From Polytrichum commune (lineage: Eukaryota > Streptophyta > Polytrichopsida > Polytrichales > Polytrichaceae): DNA of 64,000 nt. The DNA is taken from the NCBI GenBank assembly GCA_950295325.1, contig OX485808.1:3784501-3848500 (forward strand), given 5' to 3'. This document shows positions 23,035 through 33,639 of this stretch, piece by piece (the stretch's first letter is position 1; each line of letters starts with the position of its first letter). The translations under genes and the position numbers were made by a program. The notes below the pieces were generated by a model, which was not told the DNA's origin, did no database searches, and was given only the letters and a program-made list of their open reading frames with translations.

Positions 23035-23630
23035 GTAACTTCAGGCTATGGACTTGTTGGTTTAGGTACATCACTGTGCTTCCCTCAATCAGAAAAGAAC
23101 GAAGTTGATCTTCGAGGCTCCTAACCTTCTTAAACTTAATGGCTATAGTTTGCTCATGTCTCTCTCTCGGCTTTGACCACTCTAGTTTTTTCTTGGTCAG
23201 ATTATTTACTACTTTATCCAACTTTTAAAAAAAAAATTTGTTAATAAAGGTAGTTGCCTCCTCACTCTTCACTTGCCATTCTTTTTTCTAATCCTTAGAC
23301 TAGCTCAAACTTCTAGACAAGCTATGGTTTGACTCACTCAATTTTAATTTTTTAACTTTTAACTCTAACACTTCCTCTCGAACTAGGATAATTTCTTTTC
23401 GTTATTTGTCAATTAGCCTCTTTTATACTTTCAATTCTTCTAAGATTCTTGTTATTTTCTCCTTCCATTCATGTTCTGTAGCTTGGCTATAAGTTGTTGA
23501 CTTTCACTCTTTTTTTTAGGGAAAAATAAAAATATTAGTTATTCCTTTCAGCTAGGCTATCGCCATGCACTTCCACTATTTTCTCTAAAATGACAGAAGA
23601 CTTCAAACTCGAAGGTGGGTTATTTGTTAA
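23035..23630 (-). pseudogene. Broken coding locus, upstream part, unknown family
   Basis: Minus-strand sequence whose longest clean segment (23006-23221, its last bases inside the Harbinger end) reads as a Lys/Glu-rich coiled coil, for example HEQTIAIKFKKVRSLEDQLR. Further upstream to about 23570 it continues as coiled-coil-like coding sequence with several breaks. It is the upstream half of the locus at 15401-18516, now separated by the Harbinger insertion. Family unknown. Confidence 0.5.
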
Positions 23631-23686
23631 GAGCGTACAAAATATAAAGATAGAACTCGCTCTTATTCATATGGGAATAAGGGCTG

Positions 23687-23729
23687 CATATATATATATA
23701 TATGTGTATGTGTGTGTGTGTGTGTGTGG
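23687..23729. repeat. (TA)n(TG)n microsatellite
   Basis: Alternating TA followed by TG dinucleotides at the start of an otherwise ordinary stretch. It gives rise to an open frame with runs of His-Thr and Ile-Tyr that is not a gene. Confidence 0.9.
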
Positions 23730-23730
23730 A

Positions 23731-24349
23731 GCTCATTAAGGAGGTGAAGAAAGGTAGAAAGTAGAGGAGACATGGCCAGGAGGCGGAGCCCTGCCGCAAT
23801 GGGCATTTTTTATTTAATTTTTTCTTTCGTGTTGGTTGGCAACTGTTCCAAGGGATCTGATGTATGGGTTGGAGGGTAACAAACATAGGTAAAGTAGAAA
23901 AAGAGACATAATTTGAGGGAGGGGAGTTTTACATGGAATGCACTTTATGGTTTCATCTCAGTGGTAGGGCATAGTGGTGATTGTGAATAAAGAATGATCT
24001 TGATGTATTCTTTGTCATTGACAACATAGGCATCGCCTCCAAAGTTAATTTCTCGCTTTCACTCGGTCGTATTTGCTTGGGATTAGATGCCCTCTTCATT
24101 TTGCATCTCCTTCGTACGTCTTCATATCGTCGTTTGATGATGATGTTCCATTTGATTGAATTGTACCGCTAGAAATCTCTTCTATCTATTCACACCAACT
24201 TCCATTGACCGCATTAAACATATACATTGAATGTAGCAACTCAAACTCCAAACACGATGCTTTGAAATTAAAAAACAATAAATTTACATAACGTACATAT
24301 AAGTTATAGAATCTCATACTTCCCAAATGAATCACACCAAATTACATAC
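23731..24349. other. Intergenic, no gene recognised
   Basis: No domain, repeat or RNA recognised. It is the downstream flank of the minus-strand unit at 24350-25116. Confidence 0.4.
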
Positions 24350-25116
24350 TTATTTAGATTCCTCATGCCATGAGGAGGTTTTTAAGGACCCGTAAGAGAT
24401 CTCTGTGCTCAATACGATGGATTTTTTACTTGTACTGCTAAAGTCTGATAACTTACTTATAGGCTCCTTTGACATTGAGCGTGCAAGGGGAGATACACTT
24501 CTACGAAAGTTTGACCTTCTTTTGTCAATATTGAAAAGATTCTCCACGTGAGGGTATGTGTACCATTTTTTCCACTGTGATACCAAGTTTGGCCATCGCC
24601 ACTTCTACCGAGCTCTGCATTGTATTAGATTTTTCATCGAAGGCTCTTATCTCTGTCCTCATCTCCTCAAATCCTACATTGACCGTGCGGCTTACATGCA
24701 AAAATATCCGAAATCCGTATTTGTATTGAGCATCGCTAACCTCCCCTCGACATAGTGGAAGACGTTCGACGACCACCTTTGAAAGTGATGTGTTTTTATC
24801 CCTAACAAGCTCCACCTCAATATTATTTTGACGGGGGTATGTATTCAATTCTGAGGCCTGCACGCATGTAGCTCGTGAGCAAAAAATCTCTGACAAACAT
24901 ATATCGTTTTATATTGTAATTCAATGAAACAACAAATAGACGACAACTTACCAACTTGGCTCGCACCTCTCCCTCGGATCGACCATATGTAGATATCTTT
25001 TTATCGCATTTCTTCGCCCTCCGTTTAACATTTGTCTGCTCAATCTTATTCAGATCACGAGTGTGCTCCACCATGTTTAACCAGTGATCCAAACAAATAG
25101 TCTTCAGTTTTTTCAT
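24350..25116 (-). CDS. Two-exon protein of unknown function, possibly decayed
   Basis: Exon 1 (25116-24952, 55 codons, MKKLKTICLDHW start) is joined in phase 0 to exon 2 (24857 downward) by a 93-bp intron with a perfect TTG|GTAAGT donor and GTGCAG|GCC acceptor. Exon 1 is basic (KRRAKKCDKK), exon 2 mixed and helical (TVNVGFEEMRTEIRAFDEKS), giving 165 residues to the stop at 24525. Just before that stop, around an A-run at 24560, a second frame becomes open and continues with Ser/Lys-rich, plausible protein sequence (FRRSVSPLARSMSKEPISKL) to 24350; I cannot tell whether this reflects decay or alternative use. No known domain recognised. The clean intron makes a once-functional gene likely; it may belong to an unknown repeat family rather than the host. 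Confidence 0.5.
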
Positions 25117-25259
25117 ACCTTTCAGTATGCGTATCTTTATTTGAGCTCTCTCATCATTGCATTTCCATTTATACTTGTGTCGTTAATGAAGAAGAAGTGC
25201 GGCACTACGTAAGTGCTCTTACCCTCTCGGGATGGCATAATAAGATAACACTAATAGAA

Positions 25260-28060
25260 CGGTTTTCAAAGTGAATGAACTAATTAATTTATAAATGATT
25301 TTTGTATCTTGTCATAGTTGTTACCAATTTTAGAGGGTAATTCCCGAATCATAGTGCGAAATTAGGTATAAGAGGATGATGCTTCGGTATTTAATGTAGC
25401 GCGTAAACGGCGGTCAACCCCTGAATTGTGTTTTGTGATCTTTGTACGAGATTTTAATTCTCATTCTTAAGGGGCCTTCTATTTAAATATTCGACTATAC
25501 CCTCATATATAGATACCTCAATTAGCTGTCTAAATTTTTATTTTTTTTATTTTTTATTTTATTAAACTTCGCTATGCTAAAAAATATGGATAATATATAT
25601 CATAATTAATAGAGTCTATTTTTTTAATATAGTTTTTTTAATGCTTCAAAGGTCAACGAACAATAAAGAAAATAAAACCCGTATATTCTTATGCTTGTAT
25701 AAAATCAAATCTTATGCTTTTATTTTGAATATGAAATTTTTTTATTTTGTTTATTTTTTATAATTGAACCTCTAATTAAATATAATAAAAAAATTAGTTA
25801 TTATAAAGTTCCTAAATATTTGTGAAATTTTAATTTAGATGATCTTAAGGTATATTTGAATTTTAAAATAAAAAGAACATAATGAAATTGTTATATTATC
25901 TTAATGATTTCTTATTCTTATTGCAATTTTTGGGAATTTTCCAAAGTTATTAAGATGATTTTGGATTATCTCGTAAGCACAAGACTTTTCATCATGATAC
26001 TGATTAAGTTATTTTCTTAATATATTCCACTTTCTTACACCTCAGTTTTAGATTCTTTTTATGAACCTATTATACTTTAGATACAGATAATTAGATACTA
26101 GTTTTATGCTTCATATAAAACTTGATATACTTATAGAGTACCTTACTAAGAATTTATACAGTTAAAATTATTCCTAAGACAACTCTAATGAAGATGTTAT
26201 GTATGATTTACTAACTCTAAATTTCTAGCATTTACGCACTCTTATAACATCATGTTATTAAAACACTTAAAACTTATAACCTTCAGATTCCATTGACACA
26301 GTTTAAATAAATAAGATTTGATGATACTGTCAAATTCTTGTAGCTATAGCCATAATATTTTACAAGATTCATGTTTTCTAACTTCGCTTTTCTTGTTACC
26401 TATGTTTTAACACATAATTGACCTTAATTCCTTATAATTTTTTTCTACAGAAAGACTGAATCTTCTAAATTTTGAACATAATTCTCATATGGTATAAAGA
26501 ACATCCTTTCAAAATATATATATATTAAATACTTCAATCATCCACAATCAACAAAATTCTTCACTCCACAGTTTTGCTCACTTAATAACCAACGAAATGA
26601 CACAAATAATGCACTTAATGCAACCTATTGATTTTAAAAACTTTCATTTCGACATAATCAAGTATAATAGAGTTTTTTAAATATTATCTATCCGAAATGG
26701 TCAATTATGTTCCAAATTTCATAGAAGTATCAACTTCAAAATTCTAACTCACTCTCTTATCAATAATTTTTTACCCGTTAAATTTTTTTCGTTGCCCCTT
26801 CGGCCTATAGGTTAGAATTGACGTTAGGGTTTCTGAAATTCTTAAGCGAATAACCAATAAGAAAACCATTTATTGTTTGTTTTAAAATTCCTAACCCGTT
26901 AGTAATTAAAAAACCATTAGATGCAATGATAAGATATTTATTGCTTGTGATGAGTTGGTGGCCTAAGAGATGATTATGATTGGTTGGTAATAAGTCTTGA
27001 AACGTTATTTTTAAAATTATTGTCTCTTGATGTTAAACTTTCGAAAAAATAGAAATATTTTTAATCAAAGAAGATAAATCATGAGTGTCAATTAAGTGGA
27101 TTTATATTTATCAGAATATGACTTTAACAAATAATATCTTTTAATTAAATATAAATTAGAATATGTGTTTTAAATTATTTAAATTGTTAAGTCAGTTTTT
27201 TATAAAGTGTTTATTTTCTTTAAAATGACCAAAAACTAAGTAAAAATTTTGGAAGCCAAGGGTTCAACTATCTTAATTATGATTACGTTATATTTTTTTT
27301 TTAATTTTGTTATGATTTTAATTAAAATTTCAAATTTTATATATAATTATCATATTGTCATAAAATTATGAATGATATCTTTTGGCATCTAACATCTTGT
27401 GTTTATTATTATTTTGTTGAACTGAATCCAAAGAGTATTCATAGCCATGATGTTAATGAAAAATAATTTTATCTCTTATTGTGATATTGCAGACATATTT
27501 TATCATCGGCTTTAAGTGGCTATGGATACCAGAAAACTTCTTTGAAATTATTATTTAAATTTGTTTTTATTTTATTTTTTAACATTCGTGAAATATTTTT
27601 TAACTATTTATATTTTATCTTCTCGCCTACTTCGTTATTGATGAACACTCTGAAAAGCTTGAGTGACCTAGAAATGTTTGTATAAGATTTCTATGATACA
27701 GACTTGTCACAATTATTACGTTTCCATAAATTAAAATATCATTTGAATTTTTGATTTTATAACCATATATATTATATATATAATTATAATTATTTCTAAT
27801 GTATTCGTTTATCTATCAACATAGTTGAGTCTGCATTTAAAAAAAATATAATTGGTTTTAATATAATATAAAATTATTTTTATTTATTATTTCTTAAAAT
27901 TTTATTATGATGTATAACCCGTGTTTCTTATACTTTTAATGTGGTTAATTCCTAAAAGAGTACTTGTAGAATAATATTTTTTGACATGTTTTAAATTAGG
28001 TGCATGTCATGATATTTTTCTTATTCTATCATAATGATTATCGGATAGTAAAAAATCAGG
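25260..28060. other. Extremely A+T-rich block without reading frames
   Basis: From about 25,260 and especially 25,500-28,060 the G+C content falls sharply; sample lines have 6 to 15 G+C per 60 bases. No open frame of 60 codons exists on either strand across nearly 3 kb, and no tandem repeat, plastid or mitochondrial gene is recognisable. The block ends where ordinary composition returns near 28,060. Confidence 0.8.
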
Positions 28061-28679
28061 TCTAATATAAAATCCAAATGAGCATAGGAAGTTGCATTAG
28101 GATGTTGGACAAATGACAATGTTGGTGATATTTAATAAAGAGAAAGTATTCAATGCCATCATTTGTAAAACTAAACTTCATATGTATAATTTCTCTAGAC
28201 TTGATTTGCCATATGCATTCAACGCATGAATGCATTATATATAAATGAACGGGTGGTATAAAAATATGAAGCCGCATTCTATTGATGCATCTTGGTACAA
28301 GAACTCCTTCCTCTTCCTTCACTATTGGTCTTACATGTGTAGATATCAACATTACATGTTTTTAATGTACAAATATTACTTCACTTACATTGAATGAGTT
28401 GCATATTTCCTACAACAAAGTGTCTTTTGCTAGTTTTTTTTTAACCTTTTTATTTTTTAGATTTTCGGTAATGCCAATGTGATTTAAATTTATTCTGTCA
28501 GTGGCGTATGTATCCTTACCTTGTAGCTCCTCGTCCGCGCTTCTTGTTTTCACAATTTCTTCACCGGAGACTACAATCTTTAGCACTTGGATCTTTTGAT
28601 GATTAAAAGTCTCATTTCAACCAAGAGGTATTCATTACATATCAACAATCTTTCGCAACAAGAATGAATCTACACTATT

Positions 28680-29065
28680 GTTTCGAGGAGCTGGATTATT
28701 TCTACATATTGCACGTGAAGAACTTGTAGCGAACGAAGAGAATGTTGGACAAACTCTTTATCTCATAAATGTTGCAAAGGACTTTCTTGCTTTCATATGT
28801 CTTTTTCAAATTTTTATGTGTGCAAGTTGGTTGTCTGCCATGTTGAGGCCGATAATGGACATGCATTTTTTACACGTCTTTGGTACTCCTTCAACACTTT
28901 GGGATCCGCATTGGAAGGTGGAATTTCCTCGGATCGGTCCATAATATCCCAAAGGTCCATGGATACCAACAACATTTCAATTTTGAACTTCCAAAAGTTG
29001 AAGTTTCCTTCATTGAACTTGTCAATGACTCTAACGGCCTCGTTCTCAAATGATGTCATCGTACG
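28680..29065 (-). mobile_element. Ty1/Copia gag fossil
   Basis: The minus strand encodes a recognisable Copia Gag segment of the UBN2 type, with the hallmark KFNEGNFNFWKFKIEMLL and a downstream LCNIYE-like stretch near 28770. Only the gag region is present; no LTR, protease, integrase or reverse transcriptase was found nearby. The element is broken and incomplete, with several breaks, and looks old. Confidence 0.75.
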
Positions 29066-29550
29066 TTTAGATAAATTCTCAAAACACTCAAAACGGCATT
29101 TCTTGGCCTACAATAAATCCAATTCAAACCAAAAAAATAACCTCTTACACTCAAAATATGCGTTTGCACCTCAATGGAATGGAAACATGTTTGTATGGTC
29201 TCAAATGGGCCTCTTGGTCTCTAAAATATGTCCTTTCACCTTGAACCATTTAAATAACTCAAATAACTCAAATAACTCAAATAACTTAAATAAAATATCT
29301 TTCACCTCAAATACCTCAAGTGAGATCTTCTATACCTCAATAGAGGTTTTAAGACACTCAATCACTAAAGTAAGATCGTCTTCATCTCAAATGTGCCTTA
29401 CACTCTTAAATACCTTAAGTTAAATCTTCTACACCTCAAGGCACTCAAACAACATTTCTTTTAACTCAAAATACTTTCAATGGTTTCAAACAAACCTTAT
29501 AACATTCAAGCCTCACAAATAAACCCTAAACCCCATACACCACTTAAAAC
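29066..29550. repeat. CTCAAATAA short tandem and related low-complexity DNA
   Basis: Around 29250-29290 a 9- to 10-bp word (AAATAACTC) is repeated about four times within a longer stretch enriched in ACTCAA and CCTCAA words. Non-coding. Confidence 0.7.
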
Positions 29551-29785
29551 ACTCAAGTCATATATTTTTGAAGTCTAAAAACCTCCAAACCTCTCAAATA
29601 AAAATTTCAACACCTGAGCCTCTCAAGTCATGTGCTATTGGAGTCTAAACACCTTCAAAGCTCTTAAATAAGCCCTTAATGCCCAAAACACTCAAGTCAA
29701 ATATTTTTGAAGTTTAAACACTTTCAAACCTCTCAAATAAACTTCTCAACACACAATACACTCAAGTCACATGTTCTTGCATCAA
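29551..29785. repeat. Diverged ~70-bp tandem repeat
   Basis: The word ACTCAAGTCA (or TCTCAAGTCA) recurs at 29551, 29621, 29690 and 29760, with similar intervening sequence containing GAAGTCTAAA and CAAACCTCTCAAATAA. Three units and the start of a fourth are visible. Confidence 0.75.
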
Positions 29786-30759
29786 ATATATGTTCAAGCA
29801 AAAAGAAAAGACAAAGAAACACCTACAACAACCAAGTGCGCCTCATGGTTTGGGTTTAGGGTTTAAGGATATGTTACGTGTACACTAATAACATAATCAC
29901 TATAAAAACTTAGAAATTAATTTCAAACTTTTGATAGTCACAAGACTTAATCATTAGTAGAATATAGCATAGACCTAGGGCATGATATTTGGACCGTGCT
30001 CTCACAAGCGCCTCATGGGGATGCGCGCATGAAAAGGCTTGGCAAGTGGAATGGGTTTTTTTGTGACTTTGACGGTCCTTGATGCTGAGGGCGTCCTCTG
30101 TGTGTGGGGGTTTCAGTAGATGGATTTGCAAATTGAGATTGTTCGCAAATGCAAGCACAAACACATGGTGGGACAATTTTGTGGTCGGAGGAGCAACGAT
30201 GAATGGTGGTATGTGCAACACAACATGAATATTGGTGGCCATGAATTGGGCTTTGTTTGAGGTGAGGCGAATCTAGGTAATTCAACAAACTAGGCAAGAA
30301 TGGATGGAAATAAATTGCATGCCAGTGAGTATCTTAGAATGGTTCCTTGAGCCTTATGGATTGCAATAATTTGTGAATCCTCCCATGACAAAACAATGTA
30401 TGAAAACCTCATATTGTAAGCAATACATCCTTATCTCACCATGGTTTTGTTGAGAGCTCGGTTATGTCAGGCTTGTGTTGTATGATATGATGCTACGATC
30501 ATGGAATAATCTAAATGTTACCAAAGATTGGATATGCTCGTGCCCAAATTCTCAACAAATCCACTATCTTGCCCATCCTCATGGTTTTGATTAAAGTGGC
30601 TTAATAAGGTGTGCAAGATGGGGTCATGAAGTTGTATATATACTCAAATTTTACGAATAGGTTGAAGGTGAAATACTTAAATCATACATTTGTTGATGTT
30701 TGGTTGCTTTGCATAATGAGGATGGAATATGTTACATTTTTTTAATTTCCTTTTTTTTT
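29786..30759. other. Intergenic, no gene recognised
   Basis: Two overlapping minus-strand open frames (29910-30297) compete for the same bases and have unusual His/Pro composition; neither shows a domain. Nothing else seen. Confidence 0.45.
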
Positions 30760-31392
30760 TTTGGTCAAGGTCAATGCACACAAATTGCAATGTTTTGTTG
30801 TTTGATTATTTGAGCGCAGGGGGCCAAAATCTTTGTAGAGGTTACGTATTATCAAGCATGGTTCGAGGTACACTATATACATGTAACGAAGTTGAATTGA
30901 AGCATCATTTTTGGTATGCTTCAGGTTTGTCTTTCTATATTATCACTAGTGTTAGGAAAGATGTTCCCAATAAAGATGATATCCATTTTCCCAATGATTG
31001 GATTCTCTTGTGTCATTTTTTGAGCAAACGTAGCTATTGTGCTTATCCTTGTCGAATAAGAAGATGATTAGAAATAATGGAACAAGGCAAACAAATCTAA
31101 GCCATGAAGTCAATTATATAAACGTTAATTTCACTCAAGGATGAAGGTATATTACTCCAAGACACAAATCTTGTTGAGCTCCAACTACTCTACATAATGA
31201 TGTTATTTGCACTTGCATGTTTCAGTTTACACATATATTTTCCCCAAGTGCACACAAACTGCAAAGTTTTGTTGTCTTGATTCTCTAAGAAAGGTTGACT
31301 ACATGTATGTCATACAAATAATTTGAAACATCATTTTCGGCATGCTTCATGATTGTTTTTCTCTTACATCACTAGTAGAAAGATGATCCTAT
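30760..31392. repeat. Diverged direct repeat, two copies
   Basis: 30765-30970 and 31245-31385 share a series of words in the same order: TGCACACAAA, GTTTTGTTGT, ATGCTTCA and ATCACTAGT. The forward open frame over the first copy is not conserved in the second, so I treat the region as non-coding. Confidence 0.5.
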
Positions 31393-32550
31393 ATATAATG
31401 CATGCACCACATATGATGATTTACTCCAATCTACAACTTTGTTAATTTTGATTCATTTTTGTCACAATGTTCTAATTCTTTCTCATATAAAAACATGTTT
31501 TCCAACATTGTTGAAGGCCAAAGAAAGGTCTCTTTGGAGGTGTACATGGAAAAATAATTTATTCTCCATATGGAATGTAGCAAGTTGGTAGAAAATTAGG
31601 TTTTGTGGGGAGAAGTTTTAGTGTTGTTGTTTAACTTGGTATCTTTCATGGTCTTTTGTGGTTCTTGAGTTAATTTATGGAGGTTTGGTATACCTTGTCA
31701 TTTCTTATTTGCCAAGTATTGGAATTCTCATAAACTTTGAACATATCTACTTTAATTTATATTTCTCTTTCTCAAGGCAATACTTTCCAATTTTATTTAT
31801 TTCTCTACTAAAGGGTTGCATTGAAACATCTAAAAAACCCACAAGTTGTACTTACATTTGTGAAGGCTTACAATACCCATGTTGTTCTTTACATGTGGGT
31901 GATTGTCCTCCTTTGGACATTTAAGTTTGTGGATGTTGGAGATTTTTGAAGAGTATTGTATCATAAGCAAGTGTATATGTATTAGATCTCATGTAGTTTG
32001 TAGTTTGTAAATGATGATTTGTAGCATCTACCAAAGGAGAGGGTGTACATGCAAATTGTTGTGTAGAGAAAATAGATTGTTACTTTTAGCCAAACTAACA
32101 CATAAATTGAGGTCAAAGTTCCAAAAATAGGTAGTCTATTGGCATTAGATTAGGATGAATCAACAATAAACTTATTGGGGGTAGTTTTTCACTGCATTCC
32201 CCATGGTTGGCACTAGGAAACGGAATCCATAGTCAATTTAATGCGTTTAAGTTCCATTGGACTAAATTAAGTAAGGTTCTCTAGTATAAATCATACCAAC
32301 CTTGTAGTATATTTGGCATCATATATTTCATAGCAGTCAAACCTATGTATATTCAAAGTGAATGATTTTGTGCTACCAGTTTAGCTTGGGTTAAATGACA
32401 TATGAATAGTTTCAAAGACATGACTTGTGCAACACAACCCAACCCAACAAAAATAGCATGTCTGCCTTAAAAGGTGTTGCAGCGGACACATATACACAAA
32501 GCTCATTTGAAGCAGCCTAAGTAGGTTTTGAAACCCAAAGCATGAAGTAC
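31393..32550. other. Intergenic, no gene recognised
   Basis: A+T-rich; only chance open frames. Ends at the TAA duplication bordering the Harbinger relative. Confidence 0.45.
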
Positions 32551-32553
32551 TAA

Positions 32554-33477
32554 GGGCCGGTTTACACTATGGACCATGGAAGAGGGCCTTTTTCAATGGT
32601 CAAAGTTCATGGTCCAACTTCCATGGTCCGACTTCTTAAAAAATTAGTTTTGAAAGCCTTGGGCCCCTCATTAGGTGTAAACCAAATGTGGACCAAGAAG
32701 AATGACCATGATTGTGCTAGTTTTTAAAAATATATGCCCAAAAAGGGCATTTTGGGAAAAAAAATCAAGTTTGCTCATTCTCTTATCTTCTCTTGGGCTT
32801 TACTTGTCTTCACTTCTTGTTAAATGTGTTGAGGATGTGGCTTACAAATCTTCTCACAACAAATTTTACAACAAAAAAAGAGTGATTTAATTTGTACATG
32901 TTCAATTTAATTTACATGTGACATGTACCTTGTGTTGTACATTGAGCATTATTTGCAACCCACTTCACCATATGTACTCAAATTCTTGAGTTCTAAATGT
33001 CCCATATTGTTTAATAAAACATGTGGGAGCAAGTTTAAGGGGTAGGGCATGGAAGAAATGGTATGTCTCATGGGCTATGATATGATCTAGGCACATAGAG
33101 GACGGGTTTGCTTCTCAAGATTCATTACACCATATAGATGTTGAAAAGTGTGCTTTGTGAGCCTTACCTAGTGGGAGGAGTTGTATATAAAGCCCCCAAA
33201 AAAATATTTGTTAAAAAATATTATAACAGTATTTCTTTGCCATGGGCCCTTGCCTTTTCCTACCAGACCACGTCTTCTGCCTCTCTCACCGCAAAACTTG
33301 TTGGACCATGTATTAAGTAGGCCTTAAAATATGTCTTTTGGGGACCTCAACCTTCATGGTCACTCTGCCATTTTTTCCTTGATGTAAACCGAAGTGGTCC
33401 CAAGACAAGTTCAACAACTAATCAACGCTCTTACAATGCATTGGGACAACTTCCTCATCCATAGTGTAAACTGGCCC
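32554..33477 (-). mobile_element. Non-autonomous Harbinger derivative
   Basis: A 924-bp element flanked by TAA duplications (32551-32553, 33478-33480). Its ends GGGCCGGTTTACACTATGGA and (reverse-complemented) GGGCCAGTTTACACTATGGA match the terminal repeats of 18520-23031. The left ~250 bp resemble the right end of the big element, with shared words such as GGGCCCCTCA, TTAGGTGTAAACC and TGTGGACCAAGA; the right ~300 bp resemble its left end, with AAGGAAAAAATGGCAGAGTG on the reverse strand and GGGCCCATGGCA. It therefore lies in the opposite orientation and lacks both genes: an internal-deletion derivative that would need transposase in trans. A 60-codon open frame near each end is not a gene. 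Confidence 0.9.
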
Positions 33478-33639
33478 TAAGTTATGTGGCAGTCATTATG
33501 TGCTCTTTGTGTTGTTAGGCAATAACTTTTGGAGTTGCGTGTAGAGTGTGTGCTATGAAACATGCAGAGATATGATACAATGCTTCCAAAGTTGGTCCAT
33601 AAAAGCTTTTGAGAAACTGTATATGGAGCAAAGATTTGC

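Noticed and set aside
23620-23886. 88-codon minus frame with His-Thr and Tyr-Ile runs
   Set aside because: It is created by the TA/TG microsatellite.
25260-28060. A+T-rich block as an organelle DNA insertion
   Set aside because: No plastid or mitochondrial gene or tRNA could be recognised in it on either strand.
29518-29540. AAACCCTAAACCCC telomere-like word
   Set aside because: A single copy only; isolated AAACCCTAAA words are common in plant DNA.
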